Positions 1 to 9,270 of a DNA stretch of 10,357 nucleotides are shown in pieces. Numbering within the stretch: the first letter of the stretch is position 1; the number at the start of each line of letters is the position of its first letter. Below the pieces are notes generated by a model, which did no database searches, was not told where the DNA came from, and worked only from the letters and a program-made list of their open reading frames with translations. The stretch is from positions 1 through 10,357 of the forward strand of contig JAISZV010000269.1 in NCBI GenBank assembly GCA_031284475.1, read 5' to 3'. The position numbers and the translations under genes were made by a program. Origin of the DNA: Proteiniphilum sp. GTDB taxonomy: Bacteria > Bacteroidota > Bacteroidia > Bacteroidales > Dysgonomonadaceae.

Positions 1-1261
1 AACTATCAACAACATTCAGATAGTTATCAATATAGCTGATTTTAATGAAGAGTTACTCCGGCCTGTTGCCACGGGAGCCTGCATCAGCGTAAACGGTGAA
101 TTGGTGGAATCGCAAGGACAGGGGCAGTCGGTTGAGATACGGGCGACGGAGATCGAGGTTTACGGCTCTGCCGATCCCATTACCTATCCGTTACAGAAGA
201 AGGGGCACTCATTGGAATTCCTGCGTGAGATAGCCCATCTGCGGCCGCGCACCAATACATTCGGGGCGATCTTCAGAATGAGGCACCATTTGTCGTACGC
301 TATCCATAAATATTTCAACGACAGGGGATTTTACTATTTTCATACGCCTATCATCACCGCCTCCGATGCGGAGGGAGCAGGTTCCATGTTTGAAGTATCC
401 ACGTTCAACATAGATAATCCGCCGCGCGATAAAGAGGGGAAGGTGGATTTCTCACAGGATTTTTTCGGCCGTCAAACAAACCTGACCGTCTCCGGACAAC
501 TCGAAGGAGAACTGGGAGCTATGGCGTTGGGCGCCATTTATACTTTCGGCCCCACATTCCGCGCCGAAAACTCCAATACGCCCCGTCACCTGGCGGAGTT
601 CTGGATGATTGAGCCGGAAATGGCTTTTTACGATATAAACGATAACATGGATTTGGCGGAAGATTTCCTTAAATATCTTATCCGCTACGTTTTGGAGCAT
701 TGCAGGGAAGATATCGAATTTCTGGCCAAGATGTATGACGAAGAACTGGTCGACCGCCTGAATTTCGTGCTGGAGAACGATTTTGTCCGCCTTACCTATA
801 CCGAAGGGGTGAAGATTCTTGAGGAGTCGGGGCAAAAGTTCGAGTATCCCGTATATTGGGGTAGCGATTTGCAATCGGAACATGAACGCTATCTGGTAGA
901 GAAGCATTTCAAACGCCCGGTTATCCTGACCGACTATCCAAAGGAGATTAAATCGTTCTACATGAAACAGAACGAAGACGGTAAGACCGTCCGCGCCATG
1001 GATGTGCTTTTTCCGAAGATAGGCGAGATTATCGGCGGTTCGGAGCGGGAGGAGGATTACGACAAGCTGATGAAGAGGGTAGAGGAGACCGGAATGCATA
1101 CCGATCCGATCTGGTGGTATCTCGAAACCCGCAAGTTCGGTACCGCGCCCCACTCAGGATTCGGTCTCGGTTTTGAACGGTTGATGCTGTTCATTACCGG
1201 AATGACCAATATCCGCGATGTGATCCCGTTCCCGAGAACGCCTAAGAACGCTGACTTTTAA
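1..1261 (+). CDS. asnS: Asparaginyl-tRNA synthetase, 5'-truncated by the window edge
   Basis: This class II aminoacyl-tRNA synthetase charges tRNA-Asn with asparagine in the cytoplasm. The frame is open from base 2, so the gene enters from the left. A TTG at 101 is internal and is not the real start. About 419 residues are visible; bacterial AsnRS is roughly 465, so some 45 N-terminal residues (part of the OB-fold anticodon-binding domain) lie outside. The rest of the OB fold comes first, then the catalytic core. Motif 2 contains [20 protein letters not shown] at about 550-615, where FRAE and the [10 protein letters not shown] run are typical of AsnRS. Motif 3 near the C-terminus reads [15 protein letters not shown] and is followed by the [12 protein letters not shown] ending. 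The gene ends 9 nt before lepA on the same strand, so they are probably co-transcribed. AspRS is the nearest alternative, but the motif 2 wording and the C-terminus fit AsnRS better. Confidence 0.96.
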   Translation, partial: TINNIQIVINIADFNEELLRPVATGACISVNGELVESQGQGQSVEIRATEIEVYGSADPITYPLQKKGHSLEFLREIAHLRPRTNTFGAIFRMRHHLSYAIHKYFNDRGFYYFHTPIITASDAEGAGSMFEVSTFNIDNPPRDKEGKVDFSQDFFGRQTNLTVSGQLEGELGAMALGAIYTFGPTFRAENSNTPRHLAEFWMIEPEMAFYDINDNMDLAEDFLKYLIRYVLEHCREDIEFLAKMYDEELVDRLNFVLENDFVRLTYTEGVKILEESGQKFEYPVYWGSDLQSEHERYLVEKHFKRPVILTDYPKEIKSFYMKQNEDGKTVRAMDVLFPKIGEIIGGSEREEDYDKLMKRVEETGMHTDPIWWYLETRKFGTAPHSGFGLGFERLMLFITGMTNIRDVIPFPRTPKNADF

Positions 1262-1270
1262 AAAAGTTAA

Positions 1271-3058
1271 ATGAAGAATATACGCAATTTTTGTATCATT
1301 GCACATATTGACCACGGTAAAAGTACGCTGGCCGACCGTCTGCTGGAGTTCACCAAGACCGTCGAAGGAAAAGACCTGCAAGCGCAGGTGCTCGACAATA
1401 TGGACTTGGAGAGGGAACGGGGCATCACGATTAAAAGCCACGCGATACAGATGGATTATGAATATGAAGGAGAAAAGTACACTTTCAACCTGATCGATAC
1501 GCCGGGGCACGTAGACTTCTCTTATGAAGTGTCGCGTTCCATAGCCGCCTGTGAAGGCGCTCTGCTGGTGGTCGATTCCGCCCAGGGCATCCAGGCGCAG
1601 ACCATATCAAACGTCTATATGGCCATCGAGCATGACCTGGCAATCATTCCCATCCTCAACAAAATCGACCTGGAGAGCGCCATGCCCGACGAGGTAGAAG
1701 ACCAGATCGTGCAACTGCTCGGCGTTCCCCGCGAAGAGATTCTCCGGGCCAGCGGAAAGACGGGTATCGGCGTCGAAGAGATTCTCCACGCCATTATTGA
1801 ACGGGTGCCCGCTCCGCAGGGAGACCCCGACGCTCCGTTACAGGCATTGATATTCGACTCGGTGTTCAATCCGTTCCGGGGCATCATCGCTTACTATAAG
1901 GTTATGAACGGTAGCCTGCGGAAAAGCGATATGGTGAAATTCATCAATACCGGCAAAGAGTATGACGCCGACGAGGTGGGCATCCTGCGCCTTAACATGG
2001 CGCCGAAGGAGGAGGTCGGTTGCGGCGATGTGGGTTACATAATCTCCGGCATCAAAACATCGAAAGAGGTGAAGGTAGGGGATACCATCACCCATGTAAA
2101 ACGGCCTGCAACCAAGGCGATAGAAGGATTTGAAGAGGTGAAGCCGATGGTCTTTGCGGGCGTTTATCCCATTGAGAGCGAGGATTTCGAGAACCTTCGT
2201 TCCTCCCTCGAAAAACTGCAACTCAATGATGCATCGCTCACTTTCCAGCCCGAATCGTCCGTAGCGCTGGGGTTCGGTTTCCGGTGCGGTTTTCTGGGTT
2301 TACTCCACATGGAAATTGTACAGGAGCGGCTGGAGCGGGAGTTCAATATGGATGTAATCACTACGGTACCCAACGTTTCCTATAAGGTATACGACAAGAA
2401 AGGGAATATGAAAGAGGTGCACAATCCGGGCGGCCTGCCCGATATTACGCTTATCGAACATATTGAAGAACCCTTTATTCGCGCTTCGGTCATCACCAAC
2501 ACCGCTTATATAGGCCCCATTATGACCCTTTGCCTCGGCAAGCGGGGGGTATTGATCAAACAGGAGTATGTTTCGGGCGACCGGATGGAGATCATTTACG
2601 ATCTGCCGCTGGGCGAGATTGTGATCGACTTCTACGATAAGTTGAAAAGTATTTCAAAGGGGTATGCCTCGTTCGATTATCATATACATGATTACCGGCC
2701 ATCGAAGTTGGTAAAACTCGATATTCTGCTGAACGGCGAACAGGTGGATGCACTCTCCACGCTCACCCATTTCGACAATGCGCAGAACTTCGGCAGGCGT
2801 ATGTGTGAGAAACTGAAAGAACTGATCCCTCGCCAGCAGTTCGATATCGCCATCCAGGCGGCCACCGGCGCAAAAATCATTGCCCGCGAAACGGTGAAAG
2901 CCGTCCGGAAAGATGTAACGGCAAAATGTTACGGCGGCGATATTTCTCGTAAACGCAAGTTGCTCGAAAAGCAGAAAGAGGGAAAAAAACGAATGAAACA
3001 GGTCGGTAATGTGGAGATTCCCCAAAAAGCGTTTCTCGCGGTGCTGAAATTGGATTAA
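1271..3058 (+). CDS. lepA: Elongation factor 4 (LepA), ribosomal back-translocase GTPase
   Basis: LepA/EF4 is a GTPase related to EF-G that binds the ribosome and is implicated in back-translocation or initiation quality. At 595 residues it has the usual family length (about 600). The G domain shows G1 AHIDHGKS at residues 11-18, the switch I RERGITI at 48-54, G3 DTPGH at 76-80 and G4 NKID at 130-133. EF-G-like domains II, III and V follow. The end is the LepA-specific C-terminal domain, seen as [19 protein letters not shown] and then [18 protein letters not shown]. There is no domain IV as in EF-G, which separates it from FusA. The ATG at 1271 starts [18 protein letters not shown], the expected N-terminus. 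It lies 9 nt after the asnS stop with no clear Shine-Dalgarno, as is usual in Bacteroidota. The stop is 4 nt from the converging nrdG stop, so no room remains for a separate terminator. Confidence 0.98.
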   Translation: MKNIRNFCIIAHIDHGKSTLADRLLEFTKTVEGKDLQAQVLDNMDLERERGITIKSHAIQMDYEYEGEKYTFNLIDTPGHVDFSYEVSRSIAACEGALLVVDSAQGIQAQTISNVYMAIEHDLAIIPILNKIDLESAMPDEVEDQIVQLLGVPREEILRASGKTGIGVEEILHAIIERVPAPQGDPDAPLQALIFDSVFNPFRGIIAYYKVMNGSLRKSDMVKFINTGKEYDADEVGILRLNMAPKEEVGCGDVGYIISGIKTSKEVKVGDTITHVKRPATKAIEGFEEVKPMVFAGVYPIESEDFENLRSSLEKLQLNDASLTFQPESSVALGFGFRCGFLGLLHMEIVQERLEREFNMDVITTVPNVSYKVYDKKGNMKEVHNPGGLPDITLIEHIEEPFIRASVITNTAYIGPIMTLCLGKRGVLIKQEYVSGDRMEIIYDLPLGEIVIDFYDKLKSISKGYASFDYHIHDYRPSKLVKLDILLNGEQVDALSTLTHFDNAQNFGRRMCEKLKELIPRQQFDIAIQAATGAKIIARETVKAVRKDVTAKCYGGDISRKRKLLEKQKEGKKRMKQVGNVEIPQKAFLAVLKLD

Positions 3059-3062
3059 CGCA

Positions 3063-3521
3063 TCACCGCATCCGGTGGGTAATATCGGTAATATTGCCGT
3101 TGTCAATCCGGTATAGCCGCTGGTTGGAGGTCTTTTTATTCAATCCTCCGAACGCTTCGATAAAAGGACCTGTTTTCACGAAATCAAAATAATCCGTTGA
3201 GTTTTCCGGCAATCTGTCGTTTCCCGAATACCACGCCGTTTTTATTGTTCCTTCCCGGCTTTTCCGGACGAAATCCGCCAACCGGTACAATTCGCCGGTA
3301 TCTGCGTCGCCTCCCATAAAGCATATACAGGTAATCGCCTTTTCGTATGCCTGCAATAGTCCGGAAAGCGTCGATTCGGTTAACTCTTTCCCGACGTTTT
3401 CCTGCAAGTGTGGGCTGTGACACCCCTTGCATCGATACGGGCAATTCGACAGATTAACCGCCAGCGTTACTTCATAGGGAATTTCCTGAAAGACGATATC
3501 ATAATCGACATATTTCAACAT
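3063..3521 (-). CDS. nrdG: Anaerobic ribonucleotide reductase activating protein (radical SAM)
   Basis: NrdG is a small radical-SAM activase that uses a [4Fe-4S] cluster and S-adenosylmethionine to place the glycyl radical on NrdD under anaerobic conditions. The 152-residue length is typical of the family. The cluster motif CPYRCKGC gives Cys27, Cys31 and Cys34 in the CxxxCxxC spacing. A glycine-rich FMGGDAD segment near residue 69 matches the GGE-like SAM-binding element, with Asp in place of the usual Glu. An AWYSG strand follows. The ATG at 3521 overlaps the end of nrdD by 7 nt, which implies co-transcription and probably translational coupling. The same pairing is seen in most class III reductase operons. 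The stop is 4 nt from the lepA stop on the other strand. Related pyruvate formate-lyase activases are longer and would sit beside pflB, so NrdG is the firm call. Confidence 0.95.
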   Translation of the reverse strand: MLKYVDYDIVFQEIPYEVTLAVNLSNCPYRCKGCHSPHLQENVGKELTESTLSGLLQAYEKAITCICFMGGDADTGELYRLADFVRKSREGTIKTAWYSGNDRLPENSTDYFDFVKTGPFIEAFGGLNKKTSNQRLYRIDNGNITDITHRMR

Positions 3522-5632
3522 GATACCGCCTCTTTTTCACTTTCCAGCTTCCCGTAAAATCTTTTAGAGGCTTCCGCCTGCCGCGGGGCTGAAAAATTGC
3601 TTACCCGTTTCATATACCCGATGATGCGCGTGAGATAATCCACGTTTTTGGAAGCGCATACGGGGCATTGTTTCAGGTAACGTTTATCAATCGCGCCGCA
3701 GTCGTTACATACCGTATTCGGGATATTGAAAGTAAAGTAATTGCATCCTTCTCCGGCTGCCACGCGTAGTAATTGACGGTATTGCGCTTTCGAGAGATGT
3801 TCTTCGAGGTTCAGGTGGAGCGCCGATCCGCCCGTCAGGTGCGCAATATAATTGCGTCCGTGCAGGCGAAACTTATCAATTACATTGAGCGAAGGGTCTT
3901 CCACCCGGTAGAAATAGCTGTTATAGCAATCGCGCGGTACCGAATAGCCGTCTTCTCTGTCCCATTTGGCATGTTTTACGCCCACATTTTCGGCAGGAAT
4001 CATTTCGCAGTTAAACATCAGTTCTTTCGACCGGTATTTCTTGTTGTACCTTTCTATGATCCCCAATATTTCCTGCACAAAAGCCGTATACAGGGGATTG
4101 TGATTGATCTCTATTCCCTGCGATTCGGCAGCCTCCACTAATCCGTTTACACCGATGGTCAGGTACTGGCGGCTGATATCGATGAATCCCGCGTCGAACA
4201 GAGGAAGCATCCCTTTCTGTTGAAACATCTTCAGGTTTTCGTTGTAGGCGGTCTGTACTTTGTGTGTTAAATCGACCACCTCTTCGAGAAACGCCGTGTA
4301 GGATTGTCCCGTACGTTTCGCAAACTGGATGCAGCGGTTCAGGTTGATGGTAAGCACGCTTTTTGAACCGGTGGAGACCCCTCCGGCTCCGAGTGTGTAG
4401 CTGAAACCATTGTCTTGTATTTCGTTGCGCAGGCGGCAGCAACTCGACAGCGAGTCGGCATTATCGCTCATATAAGTGAAGAAGGAGTGTCCTTCGGCAT
4501 ACATCTCAGCGACGAAATCGGCATATCCGGCATCCTTCACATCATCCCCCTCCGAGAGCAACGCCATCGTTTCCACCGGGAAAGTGAGTATGGTTTTGGC
4601 GCGCTCTTTGTTGAACCACTTCATAAAGCGTTTTTGCAGCCAACTGAGCGATTCCCATACCGGAGGCGATCCGTCGGGAAACCGAAATTCACCGAACAAG
4701 CTTTCAAAGTAATATTTATCGTAGTAGGAGATATTCCAGAAGACAGCCTGAAAATTACGCGCCCCGGTGGGTTGGTTGATGGAATAGATAATTTGTTCAA
4801 AGCAGTCGGTGATCACCTTGTCGATGATGCGCCGGCGTTTGGAGAGGTCGGCGACCTCTTCGCTGCGTGTAAAATAGTCGTCTCCATACTCTTTGCGGAT
4901 GAAATAATCCAGGTACATCAGAAATTCGGGTGTGGCGCAGGCGCCGCTCAGCATACTCGATACCATGAATACCATATTGATGAATCCCCCGCAAAACGAT
5001 TTGAGGTTGGTCGGCGGCATGGAGTTACCGCCGATAGTAAGGGTACCGTTCAGCAGCCAGGGGTACATGGTGATGCTTGCGCAGTAGTTGGCCAGACTGG
5101 TTTCGTCATTTTTATAGATAAAATGCTCATTCAGCATACCGATATACTTGTCCGCCAACTCCTTCCCGTACATCTCTTTCAGCCGGTCGGTGATCATCTT
5201 CCGGTTCAGGTCGATAAAGCTCTTTTTGGGCAGTTCGCCGATGAGTGTGGCGATGTTTTTTTTCTCAACGTTCGCATTCGAGTCGAATTTGCTACCCGTG
5301 GCGGCGTTTTGTGCATCGCAATAATTCATCAGGAAGTTCATGTTGTCGCGAATCTCACGCGTTTCGGTATGCTTTTGCCGATAGAGCATATAAGATTTTG
5401 CGACGGCAAAATATTTTTCCGCCATCAGCGCCGTTTCAACCTGGTTCTGGATTTCTTCTACGGTCATCCCGTCGGAAATGTGAAGGCGTGAGAGGATAGC
5501 GATGAAATCATCTTCGGTTGCGAACGCGCCTACCGAAAGAAACGCTTTCGCAATAGCATTTTCTATTTTTTTAATGGAGAAGGGGACACGTTTACCGTCC
5601 CGTTTCAGGATCTGAATTGTTTGATTTCCCAT
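3515..5632 (-). CDS. nrdD: Anaerobic (class III) ribonucleoside-triphosphate reductase
   Basis: NrdD reduces ribonucleoside triphosphates to deoxyribonucleotides without oxygen or cobalamin, using a glycyl radical made by NrdG. The 705 residues begin with an ATP-cone (about 5-95, opening QILKRDGKRVPFSIKKIENA), the allosteric domain that sets overall activity. The central barrel follows. A Cys-Cys-Arg at 398-400, just before a GSKSVLTINL strand, is the likely site of the thiyl-radical cysteine by family analogy. Near the C-terminus Cys642, Cys645, Cys656 and Cys659 form a CxxC...CxxC zinc site. The radical loop RIIGYMKR then places the glycyl radical on Gly672. All expected key elements appear present. 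The ATG at 5632 puts the ATP-cone at the very N-terminus and follows a good promoter. I cannot tell from sequence alone whether the reductant is formate or a redoxin. Confidence 0.97.
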   Translation of the reverse strand: MGNQTIQILKRDGKRVPFSIKKIENAIAKAFLSVGAFATEDDFIAILSRLHISDGMTVEEIQNQVETALMAEKYFAVAKSYMLYRQKHTETREIRDNMNFLMNYCDAQNAATGSKFDSNANVEKKNIATLIGELPKKSFIDLNRKMITDRLKEMYGKELADKYIGMLNEHFIYKNDETSLANYCASITMYPWLLNGTLTIGGNSMPPTNLKSFCGGFINMVFMVSSMLSGACATPEFLMYLDYFIRKEYGDDYFTRSEEVADLSKRRRIIDKVITDCFEQIIYSINQPTGARNFQAVFWNISYYDKYYFESLFGEFRFPDGSPPVWESLSWLQKRFMKWFNKERAKTILTFPVETMALLSEGDDVKDAGYADFVAEMYAEGHSFFTYMSDNADSLSSCCRLRNEIQDNGFSYTLGAGGVSTGSKSVLTINLNRCIQFAKRTGQSYTAFLEEVVDLTHKVQTAYNENLKMFQQKGMLPLFDAGFIDISRQYLTIGVNGLVEAAESQGIEINHNPLYTAFVQEILGIIERYNKKYRSKELMFNCEMIPAENVGVKHAKWDREDGYSVPRDCYNSYFYRVEDPSLNVIDKFRLHGRNYIAHLTGGSALHLNLEEHLSKAQYRQLLRVAAGEGCNYFTFNIPNTVCNDCGAIDKRYLKQCPVCASKNVDYLTRIIGYMKRVSNFSAPRQAEASKRFYGKLESEKEAVSC

Positions 5633-5682
5633 ACGGATTTATTTTTTCAGCGTGTGAATATTGCACAAAGACTTCACTCCCT

Positions 5683-5691
5683 GCAAAGATA
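5683..5691 (-). promoter_or_regulatory. nrdDG promoter, Bacteroidota-type -7 box
   Basis: Read on the minus strand this is TATCTTTGC, an exact match to the Bacteroidota -7 consensus TAnnTTTGC recognised by their primary sigma factor. It lies about 50 nt upstream of the nrdD ATG, giving a leader of roughly 40 nt. I found no clear TTTG -33 box at the usual spacing of about 19-21 nt. The sequence there is only T-rich, so the promoter may be weak or activator-dependent. The box sits inside a perfect inverted repeat (5686-5700). Confidence 0.6.
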
Positions 5692-5700
5692 ACTTATCTT
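5686..5700. repeat. Perfect inverted repeat overlapping the nrdD promoter, possible operator
   Basis: The sequence is AAGATAA-C-TTATCTT: two perfect 7-bp arms around one central base. One arm contains most of the nrdD -7 box. A dimeric regulator bound here would block or remodel promoter access. It does not resemble the NrdR box or the FNR box (TTGAT-N4-ATCAA). Since TTATCTTTG is itself a common promoter string in this phylum, the symmetry could be accidental. Confidence 0.35.
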
Positions 5701-5981
5701 CAATAATAAAGCGTAAAGTTTTCCAAAAAAGTTATCAACAATATTTTAATTATTATATAGATAATTGATTATAATTACATTGAATATGATAAAGGGAAAT
5801 TTATACCGGAGAAATAAAAAGAAAAGTTTTCCATTTTGTCAAACAATGCGCCGGTACAAGCATACTATACGGCTTATCGTCGAATTAATCTGTGCGGCTC
5901 TTGGGCGTTTTGATTTTCTGCGTCCCATATTTTTCCGGATTATGCAGAGAACAATAGTACTCAGAAAGTCAACAGCGCCTC
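5692..5981. other. AT-rich spacer between the nrdD promoter and btuG, no convincing gene
   Basis: Upstream of the nrdD promoter the DNA becomes very AT-rich (5700-5830), then more balanced up to the T-tract behind btuG. An 85-codon plus-strand frame (5765-6022) runs into the end of btuG and has no recognisable domain. A 29-codon basic minus-strand frame (5839-5928) is also unconvincing. I see no tRNA, no further riboswitch and no repeat here. The AT-rich stretch may help nrdD promoter activity. Confidence 0.5.
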
Positions 5982-6016
5982 AAAAAAAAAGAATTGACCT
6001 ATTAATTATTAATTGG
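5982..6016 (-). terminator. Possible terminator at the end of the btuB-btuG unit
   Basis: On the minus strand a near-palindrome at 6016-5998 (two ATTAAT-type arms closed by CC/GG, one mismatch) spans the btuG stop codon. It is followed 7 nt later by a run of nine T residues (5990-5982). The arrangement is right for an intrinsic terminator, but the stem is almost entirely A-T and its loop is tight, so the structure would be weak. Confidence 0.35.
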
Positions 6017-7180
6017 TTGTAATCTTCTCCTTGTAAATACTATATGTGCGGGAATATCTCCGGTTGTAACCGACCATTTACGGACGCCGTCAGGGCCAAA
6101 ACAATGGAGCGTGCCGGGTGAAACGTAATCTTTGGCGTCGGTAACGAAAAACTCGCCCGTATTGGGGTTTACCGCAATGCCATACGGTACTTTTATTTGT
6201 TTGTCCGTACCGTCTTTGATGAAATTACGGGTGACCGTCTTTTGGAGGCGCGTATCTACAATGGCGTATGAAACCGACCATCCCTTTGTGTTATAGTTCC
6301 ATTCGTTACTATATACATAGAGCGAATCGCGACAAAGCGCCATGTTGCTATTGGGTAGCAGATGCAGCGTATTCGTCACCTTGTCCGTATGTGTATCAAT
6401 GATAAATGTTTTCGATTCGATATTGTAATAGTCGCCTCGCGACGACACATACAGATTTCCATAATTATCGGGTTGAATACGGTGCAGGTTTATGGCAACG
6501 TCAATCTTTTTGGTTTCGGTAAATGTGTTCAAATCGATAACGGAAACCGTGCGGTCGTAATTCGGAACGCGGTAACCGCCCGAATTTGCCACGTATAGTT
6601 TATCTCCTACAACCGCCATCTCTTCGGGCTGATAACCTACAATACATTCGTCTACCACAACCAACCGGGTTGTATCAATTTTCGCTACATAGCCGATACG
6701 GGCATTTTCGCTGATCTCAACCGGCCCGGCATAGGCGCTCACATAGGCAAATCCATCTTTAAACGCCACATAACGGCAATTAGGAATGGGAATCTTTGTG
6801 ATATGCTTCGCCGTATTAACGTCCATCACTTCGAGGTAATTAGAGCAGTTGATAACCGCATAGAGCTTGTTCCCGTATATCTGAACGTCGTTACCCACAT
6901 CGCCCAAGTCTTTTATTTCGGACGGGTTACGCTCGGCAAAGATGTTGCGGTGGTATATTCCTGTGGCGTAATCATAGTAATCGAGTGAAGCCTTATTGCT
7001 TCCCATATTCCCCTCATTGAGCAGAAAGAAACCATATATATCGCCCGTAACTTTTTCCCACGGATTTACCTGAACAGGCGTGGAGGGCAGTACGAGGTCG
7101 TCCTTGCGGCAAGATACAATGCATATCGTTATTGCGGCCAAGAGGATTGAGCGCCCGGTATAATATAATTTTTTCATCAT
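6002..7180 (-). CDS. btuG: Surface lipoprotein with YncE/DUF5074-like beta-propeller, probable BtuG-type cobalamin-binding protein
   Basis: This 392-residue protein probably captures vitamin B12 at the cell surface and hands it to the adjacent BtuB. The N-terminus has a basic start, a hydrophobic stretch and a lipobox ending IVSC, so Cys24 would be lipidated. RKDD follows directly, resembling the charged lipoprotein export signal that sends lipoproteins to the Bacteroidota surface. The rest is a repeated beta-propeller pattern: KLYAVINC (105-112), FAYVSAY (144-150), KLYVANSGG (194-202) with VSVIDLNTF (212-220), and NLYVSSRGD (242-250). It ends with the DUF5074-like GDIPAHIVF (374-382). The start shares the A of the receptor stop (TAATG), so the two are translationally coupled. 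A second ATG lies directly downstream at 7177. Known Bacteroides BtuG proteins are YncE-like propellers encoded next to btuB; the cobalamin riboswitch upstream supports that identity. The ligand is inferred, not seen. Confidence 0.82.
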   Translation of the reverse strand: MMKKLYYTGRSILLAAITICIVSCRKDDLVLPSTPVQVNPWEKVTGDIYGFFLLNEGNMGSNKASLDYYDYATGIYHRNIFAERNPSEIKDLGDVGNDVQIYGNKLYAVINCSNYLEVMDVNTAKHITKIPIPNCRYVAFKDGFAYVSAYAGPVEISENARIGYVAKIDTTRLVVVDECIVGYQPEEMAVVGDKLYVANSGGYRVPNYDRTVSVIDLNTFTETKKIDVAINLHRIQPDNYGNLYVSSRGDYYNIESKTFIIDTHTDKVTNTLHLLPNSNMALCRDSLYVYSNEWNYNTKGWSVSYAIVDTRLQKTVTRNFIKDGTDKQIKVPYGIAVNPNTGEFFVTDAKDYVSPGTLHCFGPDGVRKWSVTTGDIPAHIVFTRRRLQPINN

Positions 7181-9270
7181 TATATTGTAAATGTTAAGTT
7201 GATTTTAAAGTTTGTACCCGGCATAGGGTACCATTTTACGACTTCGTATTGTTGATTGAAAATGTTGTTTATTTCTGCCGTAACTTTCAATGAGGTAGTT
7301 TTAAACGTGAAGTTCTTCGTAACCGACATGTCGTGCGTATACCAGGGCTGGATATAATTTTCGGGAATATTGCCGCCAAGCATCCAACGCTCGCCGGTGT
7401 ATATAAAACTGTAATTCATATCCCACGAACGGTAAGCCATATTGATAACGGCCGATCCGCTATGATATGGTATATACGGTATCTGATGCCCGAATAGATT
7501 TATCGTATGATCGGTGCCGCCGTTTCCGCCGTTGTTTTTCTCAGGAGTAAGGTCGCGGGCAGTCTGATAAGTGTAGTTAAGCCGCATATTCACCGATAAC
7601 TCTTTAAACTTGAAGTCTTGCGTAAATCCGACGTCTATTCCTTTTATCTCTACATAGCCGAGATTAATCATCGTCCACACTAACTGGTTGGAAGTAGGAG
7701 TGGCTATGATTTTATCCGTCACTTTATTATAGTATGCGTCAGCCTGAATACCCAAGTTATTCAATACGCCTTTGCCGAAACGTTTGTTATATGCAAAACC
7801 GATATTATATTGCGTTGCGTATTCCGGCCTCAACATACGGTTGCCGATCTGAACATAATACAAGTCGTTAAAAGTAGGCGTCCGGAATATCTTTTTATAG
7901 AATGTCCTGAGGTCAAGATCAACTTTTGGGAACAGTTTATACGATGCAATTACGGTGGGTGTAAAAACATTTTTATCAGGAGCAACCGCCATATTACGGG
8001 CGCTTTTGTCTTTTACGAAAGTGTATAACAGGCTACCCTGTAACTTCAACCGTTGGATGTGCATCGAAGTTGCCGCAGCGCTCAACGCCGTAACCCTTCG
8101 AGGTTGTACGAAATTGGCGTTGAACATATCGGTACCGTCCGCATCGAGATGGTTCCATTGAAGATCGCAAGCCAGGGCGGCGCTCCACCAATAGGCGATG
8201 GAGAACAGGTTGGCCGCCGTCAGATAAATTTCCTGTTGCCGGTAGCGGTTATCCACCGGTTCGAGGGTACTTTCGGGAGGCATGATATAGCGCATATAGT
8301 CGTTGGCATACTTTGCCTGTAATTTCAGGCTGTACAGCGATGAAAAGTTCTTGCGCAGGGATGATTGGACGAAGAAATTACGGTCTTTCTGGCGATCCTC
8401 GTTGAGCAGCGATATGCCATAATCTTTCTTTACCGCTGCTCCGGGATAACCTCGCTCAGAGTGATAAAAATAAGCCTTTGACTGCCATTCGCCACGCTGA
8501 ATTTTACCGAATAGCGCAGCTTCCGCCCGCAACGAAGTTACATCGCCATTGCGACGCACTTCGGTTGTGTCATAACCGCCGTTTTTCCGGTAGCGGAATT
8601 TATACCGCCCCGAAGTATAGATAAACCCGGCATTCGTTGAGAGGCTTAAGTTTTCAGACAGCCGTTCCTCCCACAATACCGAAGCATTGGCGAGGTCGAA
8701 AGAGCCGGTTTTGGCTTTCAGCGTCAGGTTGTTTTTTCTGCCGCCGGCAAAGACGGGTTTGCGAGTGGTCATATAAACGGCGCTTGCCGAAGCGTAATCT
8801 TTCGCCGGTTGCAACATATCGCTCTTTTGCCCGTTGTAGACCGAAAGAGCTTCCATATTATCCAATGAGAATTTGCCGAGGTCTACCGTTCCGTTCTGGG
8901 CATTGCCTATTTGCAGGCCATCGAAAAATAGGCCTACATGCTGGCTTCCCATGCTTCGGATATTGACGGTTTTCAGTCCCCCTACGCCGCCGTAGTCCTT
9001 GATTTGTATTCCCGAAAAATAGCGCAAGGCGTCGGCAACCGAAAGCACGCTCAACTTATTGAGTTGCTCCTCCGAAAGCGTTTGAGCAGGTATAATTTCC
9101 GTTCTTCGTGCATAAACGGTAACTTCCGGCAGAGAATATACCTTAGTCGTATCGGTGCGCGCGCTGCTATCTTGATTTTGCGCGGATACCAGTAGCGGGA
9201 ATGTGATTAAGGAGAGAATAAAGAGCTTATAACTCTTTACCTGAAAACCTTGCCGTTTGCAGAAAACCAT
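7180..9270 (-). CDS. btuB: TonB-dependent outer-membrane receptor, probable vitamin B12 transporter BtuB
   Basis: This 22-strand-type TonB-dependent receptor would import cobalamin across the outer membrane using energy from TonB-ExbBD. At 696 residues it is somewhat longer than E. coli BtuB (about 610). A signal peptide precedes a likely cleavage after LLVSA (residue 30). EVTVYARR (49-56) is a plausible TonB box. The plug runs from about 60 to 175 and includes LSVADALRYFSGIQIKDYGG and VNIRSMGSQ...FDGLQIG. The barrel has the conserved RTPTFNDLYY and LRPEYATQYNIGF segments. The C-terminus is a final amphipathic strand (FKINLTFTI). The N-terminal carboxypeptidase-like domain of large SusC proteins is absent, which fits a BtuB-size receptor. 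The ATG at 9270 is the only start that includes the whole signal peptide. Substrate assignment rests mainly on the cobalamin riboswitch in the leader and the coupled BtuG-like lipoprotein. Confidence 0.88.
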   Translation of the reverse strand: MVFCKRQGFQVKSYKLFILSLITFPLLVSAQNQDSSARTDTTKVYSLPEVTVYARRTEIIPAQTLSEEQLNKLSVLSVADALRYFSGIQIKDYGGVGGLKTVNIRSMGSQHVGLFFDGLQIGNAQNGTVDLGKFSLDNMEALSVYNGQKSDMLQPAKDYASASAVYMTTRKPVFAGGRKNNLTLKAKTGSFDLANASVLWEERLSENLSLSTNAGFIYTSGRYKFRYRKNGGYDTTEVRRNGDVTSLRAEAALFGKIQRGEWQSKAYFYHSERGYPGAAVKKDYGISLLNEDRQKDRNFFVQSSLRKNFSSLYSLKLQAKYANDYMRYIMPPESTLEPVDNRYRQQEIYLTAANLFSIAYWWSAALACDLQWNHLDADGTDMFNANFVQPRRVTALSAAATSMHIQRLKLQGSLLYTFVKDKSARNMAVAPDKNVFTPTVIASYKLFPKVDLDLRTFYKKIFRTPTFNDLYYVQIGNRMLRPEYATQYNIGFAYNKRFGKGVLNNLGIQADAYYNKVTDKIIATPTSNQLVWTMINLGYVEIKGIDVGFTQDFKFKELSVNMRLNYTYQTARDLTPEKNNGGNGGTDHTINLFGHQIPYIPYHSGSAVINMAYRSWDMNYSFIYTGERWMLGGNIPENYIQPWYTHDMSVTKNFTFKTTSLKVTAEINNIFNQQYEVVKWYPMPGTNFKINLTFTI

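Noticed and set aside
101..103. TTG at 101 as the start of asnS
   Set aside because: The same frame is open to the left window edge and encodes matching OB-fold sequence, so the true start lies outside the window.
4415..5491. 358-codon plus-strand frame antisense to nrdD
   Set aside because: It is a shadow of nrdD codon usage. nrdD has full domain and motif support on the opposite strand.
5732..5740. DnaA-box-like TTATCAACA upstream of the nrdD promoter
   Set aside because: It is a single copy with one mismatch to TTATCCACA in AT-rich DNA. No cluster of boxes, dnaA or dnaN gene is nearby, so there is no case for an origin.
5839..5928. 29-codon highly basic minus-strand frame (begins MGRRKSKRPRAAQ)
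   Set aside because: It is short, has no family resemblance I recognise and no promoter directly upstream. Its basic composition alone is not enough to call a gene.
5765..6022. 85-codon plus-strand frame in the spacer between nrdD and btuG
   Set aside because: It lies in AT-rich DNA, has no recognisable domain, includes a long A-run coding for QKKR, and runs antisense into the btuG 3' end.
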